DNA of 64,000 nucleotides from Virgisporangium ochraceum (GTDB lineage: Bacteria; Actinomycetota; Actinomycetes; Mycobacteriales; Micromonosporaceae): NCBI RefSeq assembly GCF_016863655.1, contig NZ_BOPH01000098.1:1-64000 (forward strand). Direction: 5' to 3'. Positions 25,885 to 33,367 of the stretch are shown here, piece after piece (the stretch's first letter is position 1; each line of letters opens with the position of its first letter). A program made the translations under genes and the position numbers. The notes beneath the pieces are model-generated. The model was not told the DNA's origin and ran no database searches. It saw only the letters and a program-made list of their open reading frames with translations.

Positions 25885-26994
25885 TTACGCGACCGACACG
25901 CCGATCGCGTGTCCCACGCCGAACGTGACCGCGGCGGCCAGGCCACCGACCAGGAGCTGCCGGGCCGCCGACCGCACCGGCGAGCGGCCGTTGAGGGCGC
26001 CGATGCTCGCACCGACGCCGACCAGGGCCGCGGCGAACAAGGCGACCGCGACGACCAGCGCCGCCGTGCCGGCGGCGAACAGGTAGGGCACCACGACGAC
26101 GAACGCACCGACGGCGAACGCGAGCAGGCTCGACCCGGCCGCCGACCAGGGCGAGCCGAGCGCCTGCGGGTCGAGGCCCAGCTCCTCGCGGGCGAGGGTG
26201 TCGAGCGCGACGTCGCGGTCGGCCATGAGCCGGTCGGCGAGCTGCTCCGCCTCGGCCTGCTCCAGCCCCTTGGCCCGGTAGAGCAGGACCAGCTCCTGCC
26301 GTTCCTCGTCCGGGTTCTCCGCGATCTCCAGCGCCTCGAGCTCCAGCTCCCGCTCGTACATCTCGCGCTGGCTGGCCATCGACACGTACTCGCCGGCCGC
26401 CATCGAGAACGCGCCGGCCAGCAGCCCGGCGACGCCGGCGAGCAGGATCACCGAGCGGGCCGCCCCCGATCCGGCGAAGCCCAGCACCAGCGCCGCGTTC
26501 GACACCAGGCCGTCGCTGACGCCGAACACGGCGGCGCGCACGGCACCCGAGCGGTCGCCCCGGTGCCGCCGTTCGCGGCCGACGATCTGCGCCCGCGGGT
26601 CGGTGCCGGGGTCGTGGATGAGCGCGGCGACGGTCTCGGCGTGTTCGCGCTCCTCGGCGGCCATCGCCGCCGTGGCGTCGGGGTCGGTGTCGTACCGGCC
26701 GGCGTCGTGCCGTTCGGCCCGCTCGACCAGGGGCAGGACCGCCCGGACCGACCACCACCCGGCGAGCAGGCCCAGGAGCCGGGTGCGGGCCGAGACCCGG
26801 GAGCGGGCCGGCACGGTCGCGCCGGCCCGCCGCAGCCGCGCCTCCCAGTGGGCCGCGTGACGGCGTTCGACGGCGGCCAGCTCGGTGAGGATGGCCCGAC
26901 GTTCACCGGTCTCGACGGCGGCCAGCCGCTCGTACAGGGCGGCGGCGTCGCGTTCGCCGGCGAGCAGGGCCCGCCAGCGCCGGGTCTGGCGCAT
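25885..26994 (-). CDS. ferritin-like/VIT1 family transporter
   Basis: A 369-aa two-domain protein. Residues 1-130 are a ferritin-like helical domain (LAGERDAAALYERLAAVETG, AVERRHAAHWEARLRRAG, MAAEEREHAETVAAL) with Glu/His di-iron-type ligands. The rest is a VIT1/CCC1-type membrane domain: AAVFGVSDGLVSNAALVLGF, GLLAGAFSMAAGEYVSMASQ, a cytosolic helix rich in Glu, then three more helices. Family members move Fe(II) or Mn(II). The second ATG has AAGGTG six bases upstream and is preferred over one 6 bp earlier. A 165-bp inverted-repeat element starts 12 bp upstream of its start codon. Confidence 0.9.
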   Translation of the reverse strand: MRQTRRWRALLAGERDAAALYERLAAVETGERRAILTELAAVERRHAAHWEARLRRAGATVPARSRVSARTRLLGLLAGWWSVRAVLPLVERAERHDAGRYDTDPDATAAMAAEEREHAETVAALIHDPGTDPRAQIVGRERRHRGDRSGAVRAAVFGVSDGLVSNAALVLGFAGSGAARSVILLAGVAGLLAGAFSMAAGEYVSMASQREMYERELELEALEIAENPDEERQELVLLYRAKGLEQAEAEQLADRLMADRDVALDTLAREELGLDPQALGSPWSAAGSSLLAFAVGAFVVVVPYLFAAGTAALVVAVALFAAALVGVGASIGALNGRSPVRSAARQLLVGGLAAAVTFGVGHAIGVSVA

Positions 26995-27006
26995 GACCAT
27001 CACCTT

Positions 27007-27171
27007 AGGCCTTGTCCTGCCGATCATTGGCGGCCCGCGCCGGGCCCAGACGACGACCGGCGGCGTTGCGGCTTTGTCCCGATACGACACCGGTATCGGG
27101 ACAAAGCCGCGCCTTGCCGGATCGCCGCCTGGACCTCGCCGCGGACCACCATGATCGGCAGGACAAGGCCT
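27007..27171. mobile_element. 165-bp nested inverted-repeat element (MITE-like candidate)
   Basis: The ends are perfect 21-bp inverted repeats (27007-27027 and 27151-27171; AGGCCTTGTCCTGCCGATCA as core), extended with few mismatches for about 11 bp more. At the centre is a second perfect 18-bp inverted repeat (27068-27085 / 27093-27110, core GGCTTTGTCCCGATAC) with a 7-nt loop. The inner arms resemble the outer ends (GGCyTTGTCCyG-CGAT). No coding capacity and no evident target duplication; the outer AGGCCT is itself palindromic. It could be a non-autonomous element or a structured RNA/regulatory region. Confidence 0.7.
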
Positions 27172-27247
27172 GGGCCGGTAACGCGTCGCCCGGTCGCGCC
27201 GCTTCTTTCCCTGTGCACGGGGCACGGGGTCGAGCGAAGGAGCGGTA

Positions 27248-27649
27248 TTGATCCACAGCACACGGCCGGTGTTCGTCGACGTCAGCGGCCGCCGTCGCCG
27301 CCTGGTCACGGTGACCGGAGCCGGGGTGGGCATCGGCCTGGCGACGGCCCTCGCGGTGCTGGTGGCCAGCATGGTCATCGGCGCGTCGCCGCGGCCGCTG
27401 CCCGGCCTGCCCGCCGGCGGCCACGGTGAGCAGCCCGGCCCCGCGGCCGAGCCGCCGGTGGCGTCGGTCACCCCGTCGCGGTCCGACGCGATCACCCGGC
27501 CGCCGACGACCGCGCCACCGGTTCCGGCGGCGCCCGCGGCCCCGCCCGCCGTGACCACCGGACCGGGGACGACCCCGACCAGCCCCACCGCCCGTGGCAA
27601 CCGGCCCACCGGGCAGCCGGGCAACCCCAGGCCGAGCCGGTCGAGGTAG
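27248..27649 (+). CDS. single-pass membrane protein with Pro/Thr-rich tail
   Basis: A 133-aa protein starting at TTG, with GAAGGAG five bases upstream. A short basic N-terminus (DVSGRRRRLVTVTGAG) precedes one transmembrane helix (GIGLATALAVLVASMVIGA), and the outer part is low-complexity Pro/Thr/Ala. Two bases separate it from the deacetylase-glycosyltransferase gene. Such small proteins regularly precede GT2/deacetylase fusions in actinomycetes and are presumed accessory subunits. Confidence 0.75.
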   Translation: MIHSTRPVFVDVSGRRRRLVTVTGAGVGIGLATALAVLVASMVIGASPRPLPGLPAGGHGEQPGPAAEPPVASVTPSRSDAITRPPTTAPPVPAAPAAPPAVTTGPGTTPTSPTARGNRPTGQPGNPRPSRSR

Positions 27650-27651
27650 CG

Positions 27652-29754
27652 ATGGCACGGCACCTCACCCGCCGCCCACCGCGGGCGCACTGGCTGCTCC
27701 TGACCCTCGGCGCTCTCGCGCTGATGGCGGCCCTGGTCCTGCACGGAACGGTCAGCGGCGTCGGCGCGGAGGGCGCGCCGGTCACCGGGAGCGGTCCGCC
27801 GGCCGGTCTCGACCCCGCGGCGCCCGTCGTGCGGATCTCCGGCGACGGGACCGTTGGGGGCGCGGCGATGCCGGCCGGCACGGTCGCCCTGACGTTCGAC
27901 GACGGACCCGACCCGCGCTGGACGCCCCGGGTGCTCGACGTCCTGCGCCGCCACGGGGCACGGGCCACGTTCTTCGTCGTCGGCGCCAAGGTCAACCGGT
28001 ACCCCGACCTGGCCCGCCGGATCGTCGCCGAGGGCCACGAGCTCGGCGTCCACACGTTCACCCACGCCGACCTCGACGCGGTCCCGCGGTGGCGGCTCGA
28101 CCTGGAGCTCGACCTGACCCGCAACGCGGTCGCGGCGGCCACCGGCCGGTCGGTCCGGCTGATGCGGCCGCCGTACTCCGGCACCCCGGAGGTGGCGTCG
28201 GCCCGGGACCTCGCCGCGATGCGGTCGGCGGCCGCGGCCGGCTACCTCGTGGTCCTCACCGACCGTGACACCGGTGACTGGCGGCGGCCCGGCGTCGACG
28301 CGATCGTCGCCGCCGCGTCGGGCCGGGCGCCGGGCGCGGGCGCCGTCGTGATGATGCACGACAGCGGCGGTGACCGGGAGCAGACCGTCACCGCGCTCGA
28401 CCGGTTGCTCTCCACCCCGTCCGGTGCCCGGTACGTCACGGTGTCCGAGGGGCTCGGGATCGCGGACGCGGACCCCGCACCGGACGGCGACGTCGTCCGC
28501 GGCACCGCGCTGCGCTGGTCGCAGACCGCCGCCCGGTGGACCGTGACCACGATGGGCTGGCTCATGGTCGTGGCGGTGCTGCTGGCCGGCCTGCGGCTGC
28601 TGGTGCTCCTGCCGTCGGCGTGGGCGCACGCGCGGGCGTCCCGCCGCCGCCCCGACCGGCTCCGCTACGTCGGCACGGTGTCGGTGGTGGTGCCCGCGTA
28701 CAACGAGGCGCTCAACATCGCCGGAACCGTGCGGTCACTGCTCGCCAACGACTACCCGGCGATCGAGGTCGTGGTCGTCGACGACGGGTCCACCGACGAC
28801 ACCGCCGCGATCGTGGAGGGGCTCGGGGTCACGCTCATCCGGCAGGTCAACCGCGGCAAGCCCACCGCCATCAACGCGGGTGTGCGCGCGGCCTCCGGCG
28901 GCGTGGTGGTGCTGGTCGACGGTGACACCGTGTTCGAGCCGGACACGATCGGCCGGCTGGTGCAGCCGTTCGTCGACCCGGAGGTCGGCGCGGTCAGCGG
29001 CAACGCGAAGGTGGCCAACCGCACCGGGATCCTCGGCCGGTGGCAGCACCTCGAGTACGTGGTCGGCTTCAACCTCGACCGGCGCATGTTCGACGTCGCC
29101 CGCTGCATGCCGACGATCCCGGGCGCGATCGGCGCGTTCCGCCGCCGCGTCCTGGCCGAGGTCGGCGGCGTGCCGTCGGACACGCTCGCCGAGGACACCG
29201 ACCTCACGATGGCCGTGATCCGTGCCGGCTGGCGCGTCGTCCACCGCGACAACGCGATCGCCTGGACGGAAGTGCCGCTCACGCTGAAGCAGTTGTGGCG
29301 GCAGCGGTACCGCTGGTGCTACGGCACCATGCAGGCGATGTGGAAGCACCGGCGGGCGGTGCTGCGGCGGGGGGCCGAGGGCCGCCTCGGCCGGCGGGGG
29401 CTGACGTACCTGACGCTGTTCCAGATCCTGCTGCCGCTCACGGCTCCGGCCGTGGACGTGTTCGCCGTTTACGGCCTGCTGTTCGGGTCGTGGTCGCAGG
29501 TCCTCGGCGTGTGGTGCGGGTTCGTCGCGGTCCAGGCGGTCACGGCCGCGTATGCGTTGCGGTTGGACCGGGAGCCGCTCGGTCCACTGTGGACGGTGCC
29601 GCTCCAGCAGTTCGTGTACCGGCAGTTCCTCTACCTGGTGGTCGTCCAGTCGACGGTCGCGGCCCTTCTCGGCGGGCGGGAGCGGTGGCAGGCGATGGCC
29701 CGCACCGGCATCGGACCGCTGCCGGAGACACCCGCGCGGCGGCCGGCGTCGTGA
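27652..29754 (+). CDS. bifunctional polysaccharide deacetylase / family 2 glycosyltransferase
   Basis: A 700-aa membrane protein. After one N-terminal helix comes a NodB deacetylase (VALTFDDGPDPRWTPRVLDV, HTFTHADLDAV, RPPYSGTPEVAS, MMHDSGGDREQTV). A helix (MVVAVLLAGLRLLVLLPSAW) leads to a processive GT2 domain with VVVPAYNEALNIAGTV, VVVDDGSTDDT, LVDGDTVFEPDT, the catalytic EDTDLTMAV and QRYRWCYGTMQ, then C-terminal helices. It is expected to polymerise and deacetylate an exopolysaccharide at the membrane. It overlaps the next gene by 4 bp (GTGA). Confidence 0.94.
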   Translation: MARHLTRRPPRAHWLLLTLGALALMAALVLHGTVSGVGAEGAPVTGSGPPAGLDPAAPVVRISGDGTVGGAAMPAGTVALTFDDGPDPRWTPRVLDVLRRHGARATFFVVGAKVNRYPDLARRIVAEGHELGVHTFTHADLDAVPRWRLDLELDLTRNAVAAATGRSVRLMRPPYSGTPEVASARDLAAMRSAAAAGYLVVLTDRDTGDWRRPGVDAIVAAASGRAPGAGAVVMMHDSGGDREQTVTALDRLLSTPSGARYVTVSEGLGIADADPAPDGDVVRGTALRWSQTAARWTVTTMGWLMVVAVLLAGLRLLVLLPSAWAHARASRRRPDRLRYVGTVSVVVPAYNEALNIAGTVRSLLANDYPAIEVVVVDDGSTDDTAAIVEGLGVTLIRQVNRGKPTAINAGVRAASGGVVVLVDGDTVFEPDTIGRLVQPFVDPEVGAVSGNAKVANRTGILGRWQHLEYVVGFNLDRRMFDVARCMPTIPGAIGAFRRRVLAEVGGVPSDTLAEDTDLTMAVIRAGWRVVHRDNAIAWTEVPLTLKQLWRQRYRWCYGTMQAMWKHRRAVLRRGAEGRLGRRGLTYLTLFQILLPLTAPAVDVFAVYGLLFGSWSQVLGVWCGFVAVQAVTAAYALRLDREPLGPLWTVPLQQFVYRQFLYLVVVQSTVAALLGGRERWQAMARTGIGPLPETPARRPAS

Positions 29755-30575
29755 GGTTCGCGCGCCGTCCGCCTCCGGTGTCCCGGCGGGACGCCGACCT
29801 CCTGCTGGACGGGACCCCGTCCGGCGGCGGGCCGGGTGGTTCCGCGGGCGCCGGTGGCGCGCACGCCGGGCTCGTGGAGCTGCTCGCCGTGGCGGCCGCT
29901 CCGCCGCGACCGGCCGAGCTCGCGGGCGAGGAGGCCGCGGTGGCCGCGTTCCGCCGTGGGTTCGACGCCCGTCCCGCGCGCCCGGCGGCGGTGGGTCCGG
30001 CGGGCGCCCGGCCGCGGCGGCGGGTCGCGGTCGTGGCGCTGTCCGTCGTGGTGGCGCTCGTCGGCGGGACCGCGTACGCGGCGGGAACCAGCCGCCTGCC
30101 CGACCCGGTGCAGCAGCGCCTCCACGAGGCCCTGTCGGGCATCGGCGTGCCCCCGCCCTCCCCGGATGCCCCACCGCCGTCGGCGGCATCACCGGCGACC
30201 TCGTCGGATCGCGCCCACCTGACGCTGCTGTGCCGCGCCTGGCAGTCGACGCGCACCACGCCGGGCGCGCCGCACATCGGTCCCGACGACCAACGCACGC
30301 TGGCGGCGGCCGCCGGCGGACCGAACCGCATCGCGGACTACTGCGCGACCCTGGCACCGACGCCGTCCGCCACACCGTCCGCGACGGCGGCGCCCGGCAG
30401 GCCCGGCAATCCCGGCAACCCCGACCCGGGCGCGCCGCCCGCCACGAAGCCGGGAACGCCACCGGTCACACCACCTGCCGCGCCGCCCGGGAACGGCAAC
30501 CCCGGCGCACCCGCCGATCCCGGTAACGGCAACGGCAACGGCCAGAACAGGAAGGGCGTCGGGCCGGGCGGATGA
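29751..30575 (+). CDS. membrane protein with Pro/Gly/Asn-rich exterior, exopolysaccharide operon
   Basis: A 274-aa protein translated from a GTG overlapping the previous stop. A cytosolic N-terminal ~85 residues contain GLVELLAVAAAPPRPAELAG then EEAAVAAFRRGF, a pattern seen in anti-sigma-like proteins. One helix (VAVVALSVVVALVGGTAYAA) follows, then a domain with a Cys pair (LTLLCRAWQS, ADYCATLAP) and a long Pro/Gly/Asn-rich tail. It may be the regulatory or structural third gene of the polysaccharide operon. Family not firmly recognised. Confidence 0.75.
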   Translation: MRFARRPPPVSRRDADLLLDGTPSGGGPGGSAGAGGAHAGLVELLAVAAAPPRPAELAGEEAAVAAFRRGFDARPARPAAVGPAGARPRRRVAVVALSVVVALVGGTAYAAGTSRLPDPVQQRLHEALSGIGVPPPSPDAPPPSAASPATSSDRAHLTLLCRAWQSTRTTPGAPHIGPDDQRTLAAAAGGPNRIADYCATLAPTPSATPSATAAPGRPGNPGNPDPGAPPATKPGTPPVTPPAAPPGNGNPGAPADPGNGNGNGQNRKGVGPGG

Positions 30576-30576
30576 C

Positions 30577-30951
30577 CTACCCGGACGGGAGCGTCCGCGT
30601 GGCCTGGACGGCGCGGCGCAGCCGTCCGTCCTCGGCGAGCTCGCCGAACATGTAGATCTCCGAGGTGATCGTGCCGCCCTTGCGCAGGTCGGCGGTGAGC
30701 CGGTAGCGGGCGGCCACCTGGTCGCCGTCGACGAGGGCCTGCTGCACCTCGACACGCAGCCCGACGGCCCGCCGCCGGGCCGGGCGGATGTGGTCGAGCA
30801 GGCGTTGCCGGTCCAGGAGCACGCCGTCGTTGACCAGCTCGTAGTCCGGCGTGTGGTAGCGGTCGAGCACGGTCGCCGGGTCCTCGTCGCCCAGGCCGGC
30901 CTCGTGCGGGTAGCGGACCAGGTAGCCGGCCAGATCGGTACGCGGGGTCAC
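30577..30951 (-). CDS. SnoaL/NTF2-like protein
   Basis: A 124-aa alpha+beta cone protein of the SnoaL/NTF2 superfamily: DPATVLDRYHTPDYELVNDG, LLDRQRLLDHIRPARRRAVG, VEVQQALVDGDQVAARYRLT. Such proteins act as small enzymes or binding proteins. The GTG start has GGAG six bases upstream. It is divergent from a TetR gene with a 27-bp palindrome between them. Confidence 0.82.
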   Translation of the reverse strand: MTPRTDLAGYLVRYPHEAGLGDEDPATVLDRYHTPDYELVNDGVLLDRQRLLDHIRPARRRAVGLRVEVQQALVDGDQVAARYRLTADLRKGGTITSEIYMFGELAEDGRLRRAVQATRTLPSG

Positions 30952-30960
30952 GTCGTCTCC

Positions 30961-30987
30961 TTATCTTTGACAGTGTGTCAACGATAA
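30961..30987. promoter_or_regulatory. 27-bp palindromic TetR operator
   Basis: The arms TTATC-n-TTGACA and TGTCAA-n-GATAA flank a central GTG, an almost perfect 27-bp palindrome in the gap between the SnoaL-like gene and the TetR gene. TTGACA may double as a -35 element. A weaker half-palindrome (GGACA-AG-GTGTC) lies near the TetR start. Confidence 0.75.
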
Positions 30988-31011
30988 GGCGGCTCCGGTA
31001 AGTTGGACAAG

Positions 31012-31608
31012 GTGTCAGGGGTAACGGGTGACCGGCGCCGCCGGCGGCGGGCGGACGCCGAGCGCAGCGCCGCCGCGGTCCTCGATGCCGCCGTCGAGGT
31101 CCTCGGCCGGCGCCCCGACGCGACCGTCGAGGAGATCGCCACCGCGGCGGGTGTCACCCGCCAGACCGTGTACGCCCACTTCCCGTCCCGGCCGCGCCTG
31201 GTCTCGGCCGTCGTCGACCGGATGACCGCGGAGGCGCTCGCCGCCCTCGACGCCGCCGACGTCGAGGGCCGGCCCGCCGTCGACGTCCTGCTGGACTGGC
31301 TCGACGTCACCTGGCGCCTGTACGACCGGTACCCGCTGGTCCGCCACCCCTCGGTGACCGCCGTCGACCCGGACGAGTCCGACCGTCAGCACGCCCCGGT
31401 CACCGCGCGCCTGGAGCGGCTGGTCCGACGCGGCCAGGCCGCCGGCGAGATCGACGGCACCCTCGGCGCGGCCTGGCTGGTGTCGGCCACCGTCGCGCTC
31501 GGCCATGCCGCCGGGGGCGAGGTGGCCGCCGGCCGGATGACCACCGCGCAGGCGGCGACCGCGATGCGCCACAGCGTCCTGCGCCTCTTCGGCACGGGCT
31601 CGGCCTGA
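31012..31608 (+). CDS. TetR/AcrR-family regulator
   Basis: A 198-aa TetR repressor. A strongly basic start ([20 protein letters not shown]) leads into the helix-turn-helix (DATVEEIATAAGVTRQTVYA, HFPSRPRLVSAVVDRM). The GTG start is preferred; an in-frame TTG 9 bp upstream is possible. It probably represses itself and the divergent SnoaL-like gene through the 27-bp palindrome. Its 3-prime end enters a 19-bp tandem repeat. Confidence 0.9.
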   Translation: MSGVTGDRRRRRRADAERSAAAVLDAAVEVLGRRPDATVEEIATAAGVTRQTVYAHFPSRPRLVSAVVDRMTAEALAALDAADVEGRPAVDVLLDWLDVTWRLYDRYPLVRHPSVTAVDPDESDRQHAPVTARLERLVRRGQAAGEIDGTLGAAWLVSATVALGHAAGGEVAAGRMTTAQAATAMRHSVLRLFGTGSA

Positions 31609-31679
31609 GGCCAGCGGCGGAGCCTGAGGCCAGCGGCGGAGCCTGAGGCCAGCGGCGGAGCCTGAGGTCAGCGGCGGAG
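31604..31679. repeat. four tandem 19-bp repeats spanning a convergent gene junction
   Basis: The unit CCTGAGGCCAGCGGCGGAG occurs four times head to tail (31604, 31623, 31642, 31661; the last with one change). The first copy contains the TetR stop codon and the fourth contains the stop codon of the convergent histidine kinase gene. The middle copies form the whole intergenic gap. Confidence 0.9.
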
Positions 31680-32696
31680 GCTGAGCCGGAACACGCAGCC
31701 GTCGCCGGTGGGGCCGGGGGAGACCAGGGTCAGCTCGCCCCCGTGCGCCAGCGCCACCTGCCGCGCGATCGGCAGGCCCAGCCCCGTGCCGCGGGTGTCG
31801 CCGCGGCCGCGCCAGAACCGCTCGAACACCCGGGGCTGCTGCTCGGGCGGGATGCCCGGGCCGTGGTCGGTGACGACGACGGTCACCTGGTGGTCGGCGG
31901 TCTCCACCGCCACCTCGACGGTGGTGCCGGCCGGTGCGTGGCGGACCGCGTTGTCCACGAGGTTGGCCACCGCCCGCCGCACCGTCGGCCCGTCGACCGC
32001 GCAGACCGCGCCGGCCCCCGGCGGGGCGACGACGACGGTGTCCGGAGCCGCCTCGGCCACGACGTCGCGGACCAGCGCCGCCACGTCGACGGGCACGCGG
32101 GTGACGCGGCGGGCCCGGCCCCGGGCGTCCACGAGCAGCTCGTCGATCGTCGTGCCGAGGCGGACGGCGGCGGCCCGGGTGGTCTCCAGCCCGCGCCGGT
32201 ACACGTCGAGGGTCGGCCGGGGGTGGGCGAGAAGCACCTCGGCGTTGCTGACCAGCACGGCCAGCGGCGCGCGCAGCTCGTGGCTCGCCTCCTCGACCAG
32301 GCGGCGCTGGGTCTCGGCCGCGTCCTCGAGTCGGGCGAGCATCGCGTCGAAGCTGGCGGCCAGCGCGACGAGCTCCGTCGGGCCGTGGTCGAGGCCGATG
32401 CGCCGGCTCAGGTCGGTCGCCTCGATGTCCTCGGCCACCGTGCGCACCCGGTCGATGGGACGCACGGCGCGGCCGGCCCACCACCAGGCCAGCGCCGCGG
32501 CCACCGGTGCGAGCGCGAGGACCGTCCAGGTCAGCGGGGGCCACACGGGTCCGCTGCTGGCGACGGTGCCGACGCCCGCCTCGGTCTCGACGTCGGTGAC
32601 CACGCCGACCCCGAACACGAGCAGCACCGGCATGTAGATCGCCAGGAACCCCAGCAGCGCTAGCCGGACCCGCAGCGACGCGAGGGCCGCCCTCAC
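31668..32696 (-). CDS. sensor histidine kinase
   Basis: A 342-aa membrane kinase. Two transmembrane helices (LALLGFLAIYMPVLLVFGVG and LTWTVLALAPVAAALAWWWA) bracket a short, ~25-residue outside loop; HAMP follows (RPIDRVRTVAEDIEATDLSR), then the phosphoacceptor His139 in EEASHELRAPLAVL, N-box (LVDNAVRHAPAG), DHGPGIPPEQQ and RGTGLGLPIARQVALAHGG. The GTG start overlaps the response regulator stop by 4 bp, so the pair is co-translated. The small sensor loop suggests that an envelope or membrane signal is detected. Confidence 0.93.
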   Translation of the reverse strand: MRAALASLRVRLALLGFLAIYMPVLLVFGVGVVTDVETEAGVGTVASSGPVWPPLTWTVLALAPVAAALAWWWAGRAVRPIDRVRTVAEDIEATDLSRRIGLDHGPTELVALAASFDAMLARLEDAAETQRRLVEEASHELRAPLAVLVSNAEVLLAHPRPTLDVYRRGLETTRAAAVRLGTTIDELLVDARGRARRVTRVPVDVAALVRDVVAEAAPDTVVVAPPGAGAVCAVDGPTVRRAVANLVDNAVRHAPAGTTVEVAVETADHQVTVVVTDHGPGIPPEQQPRVFERFWRGRGDTRGTGLGLPIARQVALAHGGELTLVSPGPTGDGCVFRLSLRR

Positions 32697-33352
32697 GCGG
32701 TCACCTCGAGCCGGTACCCGACGGCGGTGACCGTCGCGATCAGCGGCGGGTCGCCGAGCTTGCGCCGCAGCCGGCTGAGGATCACCCGCACCGACGCGGT
32801 GAACGGGTTGGCGTGGGCGTCCCAGACGTGTTCGAGCAGCGTCTCCGCGCTGAGGACCTGCCCGGGGTGGTGCATGAAGTACCGCAGCAGCGCGAACTCG
32901 CGGGAGGTCAGCTCCACCGGTGCGCCCGACCGCCACGTGCGGTGCGTCACGGGGTCCAGGGTCAGCTCGCCGACGGTCAGCATGGTGCCGTGCCCGTCGC
33001 CGCGGCGGGACAGCGCCCGCAGCCGGGCCAGCAGCTCGGCGAAGTGGAACGGCTTGACCAGGTAGTCGTCGGCGCCGGCGTCGAGGCCACCGACCCGGTC
33101 GGCGACCGCGTCGCGGGCGGTCAGCACCAGGAACCGCCGTGGCCGCCGCAGGTCGGACCGCCGCACGAGGTCGAGGCCGTCGCCGTCGGGCAGGCCGAGG
33201 TCGACGCAGGCCACGTCGTAGTCGACGGTCGTGAGCAGCTCCTCGGCCCGCGCGTACGTGCCGGCGACGTCGACGGCGTACGACTCGTTGCGCAGGCCGA
33301 GCGCCACGATCGCGGCGAGCTCGGCGTCGTCCTCGACGAGCAGGATGCGCAT
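32693..33352 (-). CDS. OmpR-family response regulator
   Basis: A 219-aa regulator. The receiver domain has the acidic pocket EDD (residues 7-9), phosphoacceptor Asp51 in CVDLGLPDGDG, and Lys in YLVKPFHF; the C-terminal winged helix contains ELTSREFALLRYFMHHPGQV and SVRVILSRLRRKLGD. It is coupled to the downstream histidine kinase and follows a serine-hydrolase lipoprotein gene by 15 bp, so all three may be one operon with the hydrolase as first gene. Confidence 0.94.
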   Translation of the reverse strand: MRILLVEDDAELAAIVALGLRNESYAVDVAGTYARAEELLTTVDYDVACVDLGLPDGDGLDLVRRSDLRRPRRFLVLTARDAVADRVGGLDAGADDYLVKPFHFAELLARLRALSRRGDGHGTMLTVGELTLDPVTHRTWRSGAPVELTSREFALLRYFMHHPGQVLSAETLLEHVWDAHANPFTASVRVILSRLRRKLGDPPLIATVTAVGYRLEVTA

Positions 33353-33367
33353 GGCGGGCCTCTCCGG

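Noticed and set aside
27007-27171. The inverted-repeat element as a simple terminator for both flanking genes
   Set aside because: The flanking genes diverge from it (their 5-prime ends face it), so a terminator there makes no sense, and the nested 21-bp ends exceed what a terminator needs.
31604-31679. Tandem 19-bp repeats as a CRISPR array
   Set aside because: There are no spacers; the units are directly adjacent.
31668-33352. VanS/VanR-type vancomycin resistance system
   Set aside because: Short sensor loop and OmpR partner are generic; no vanHAX genes are present.
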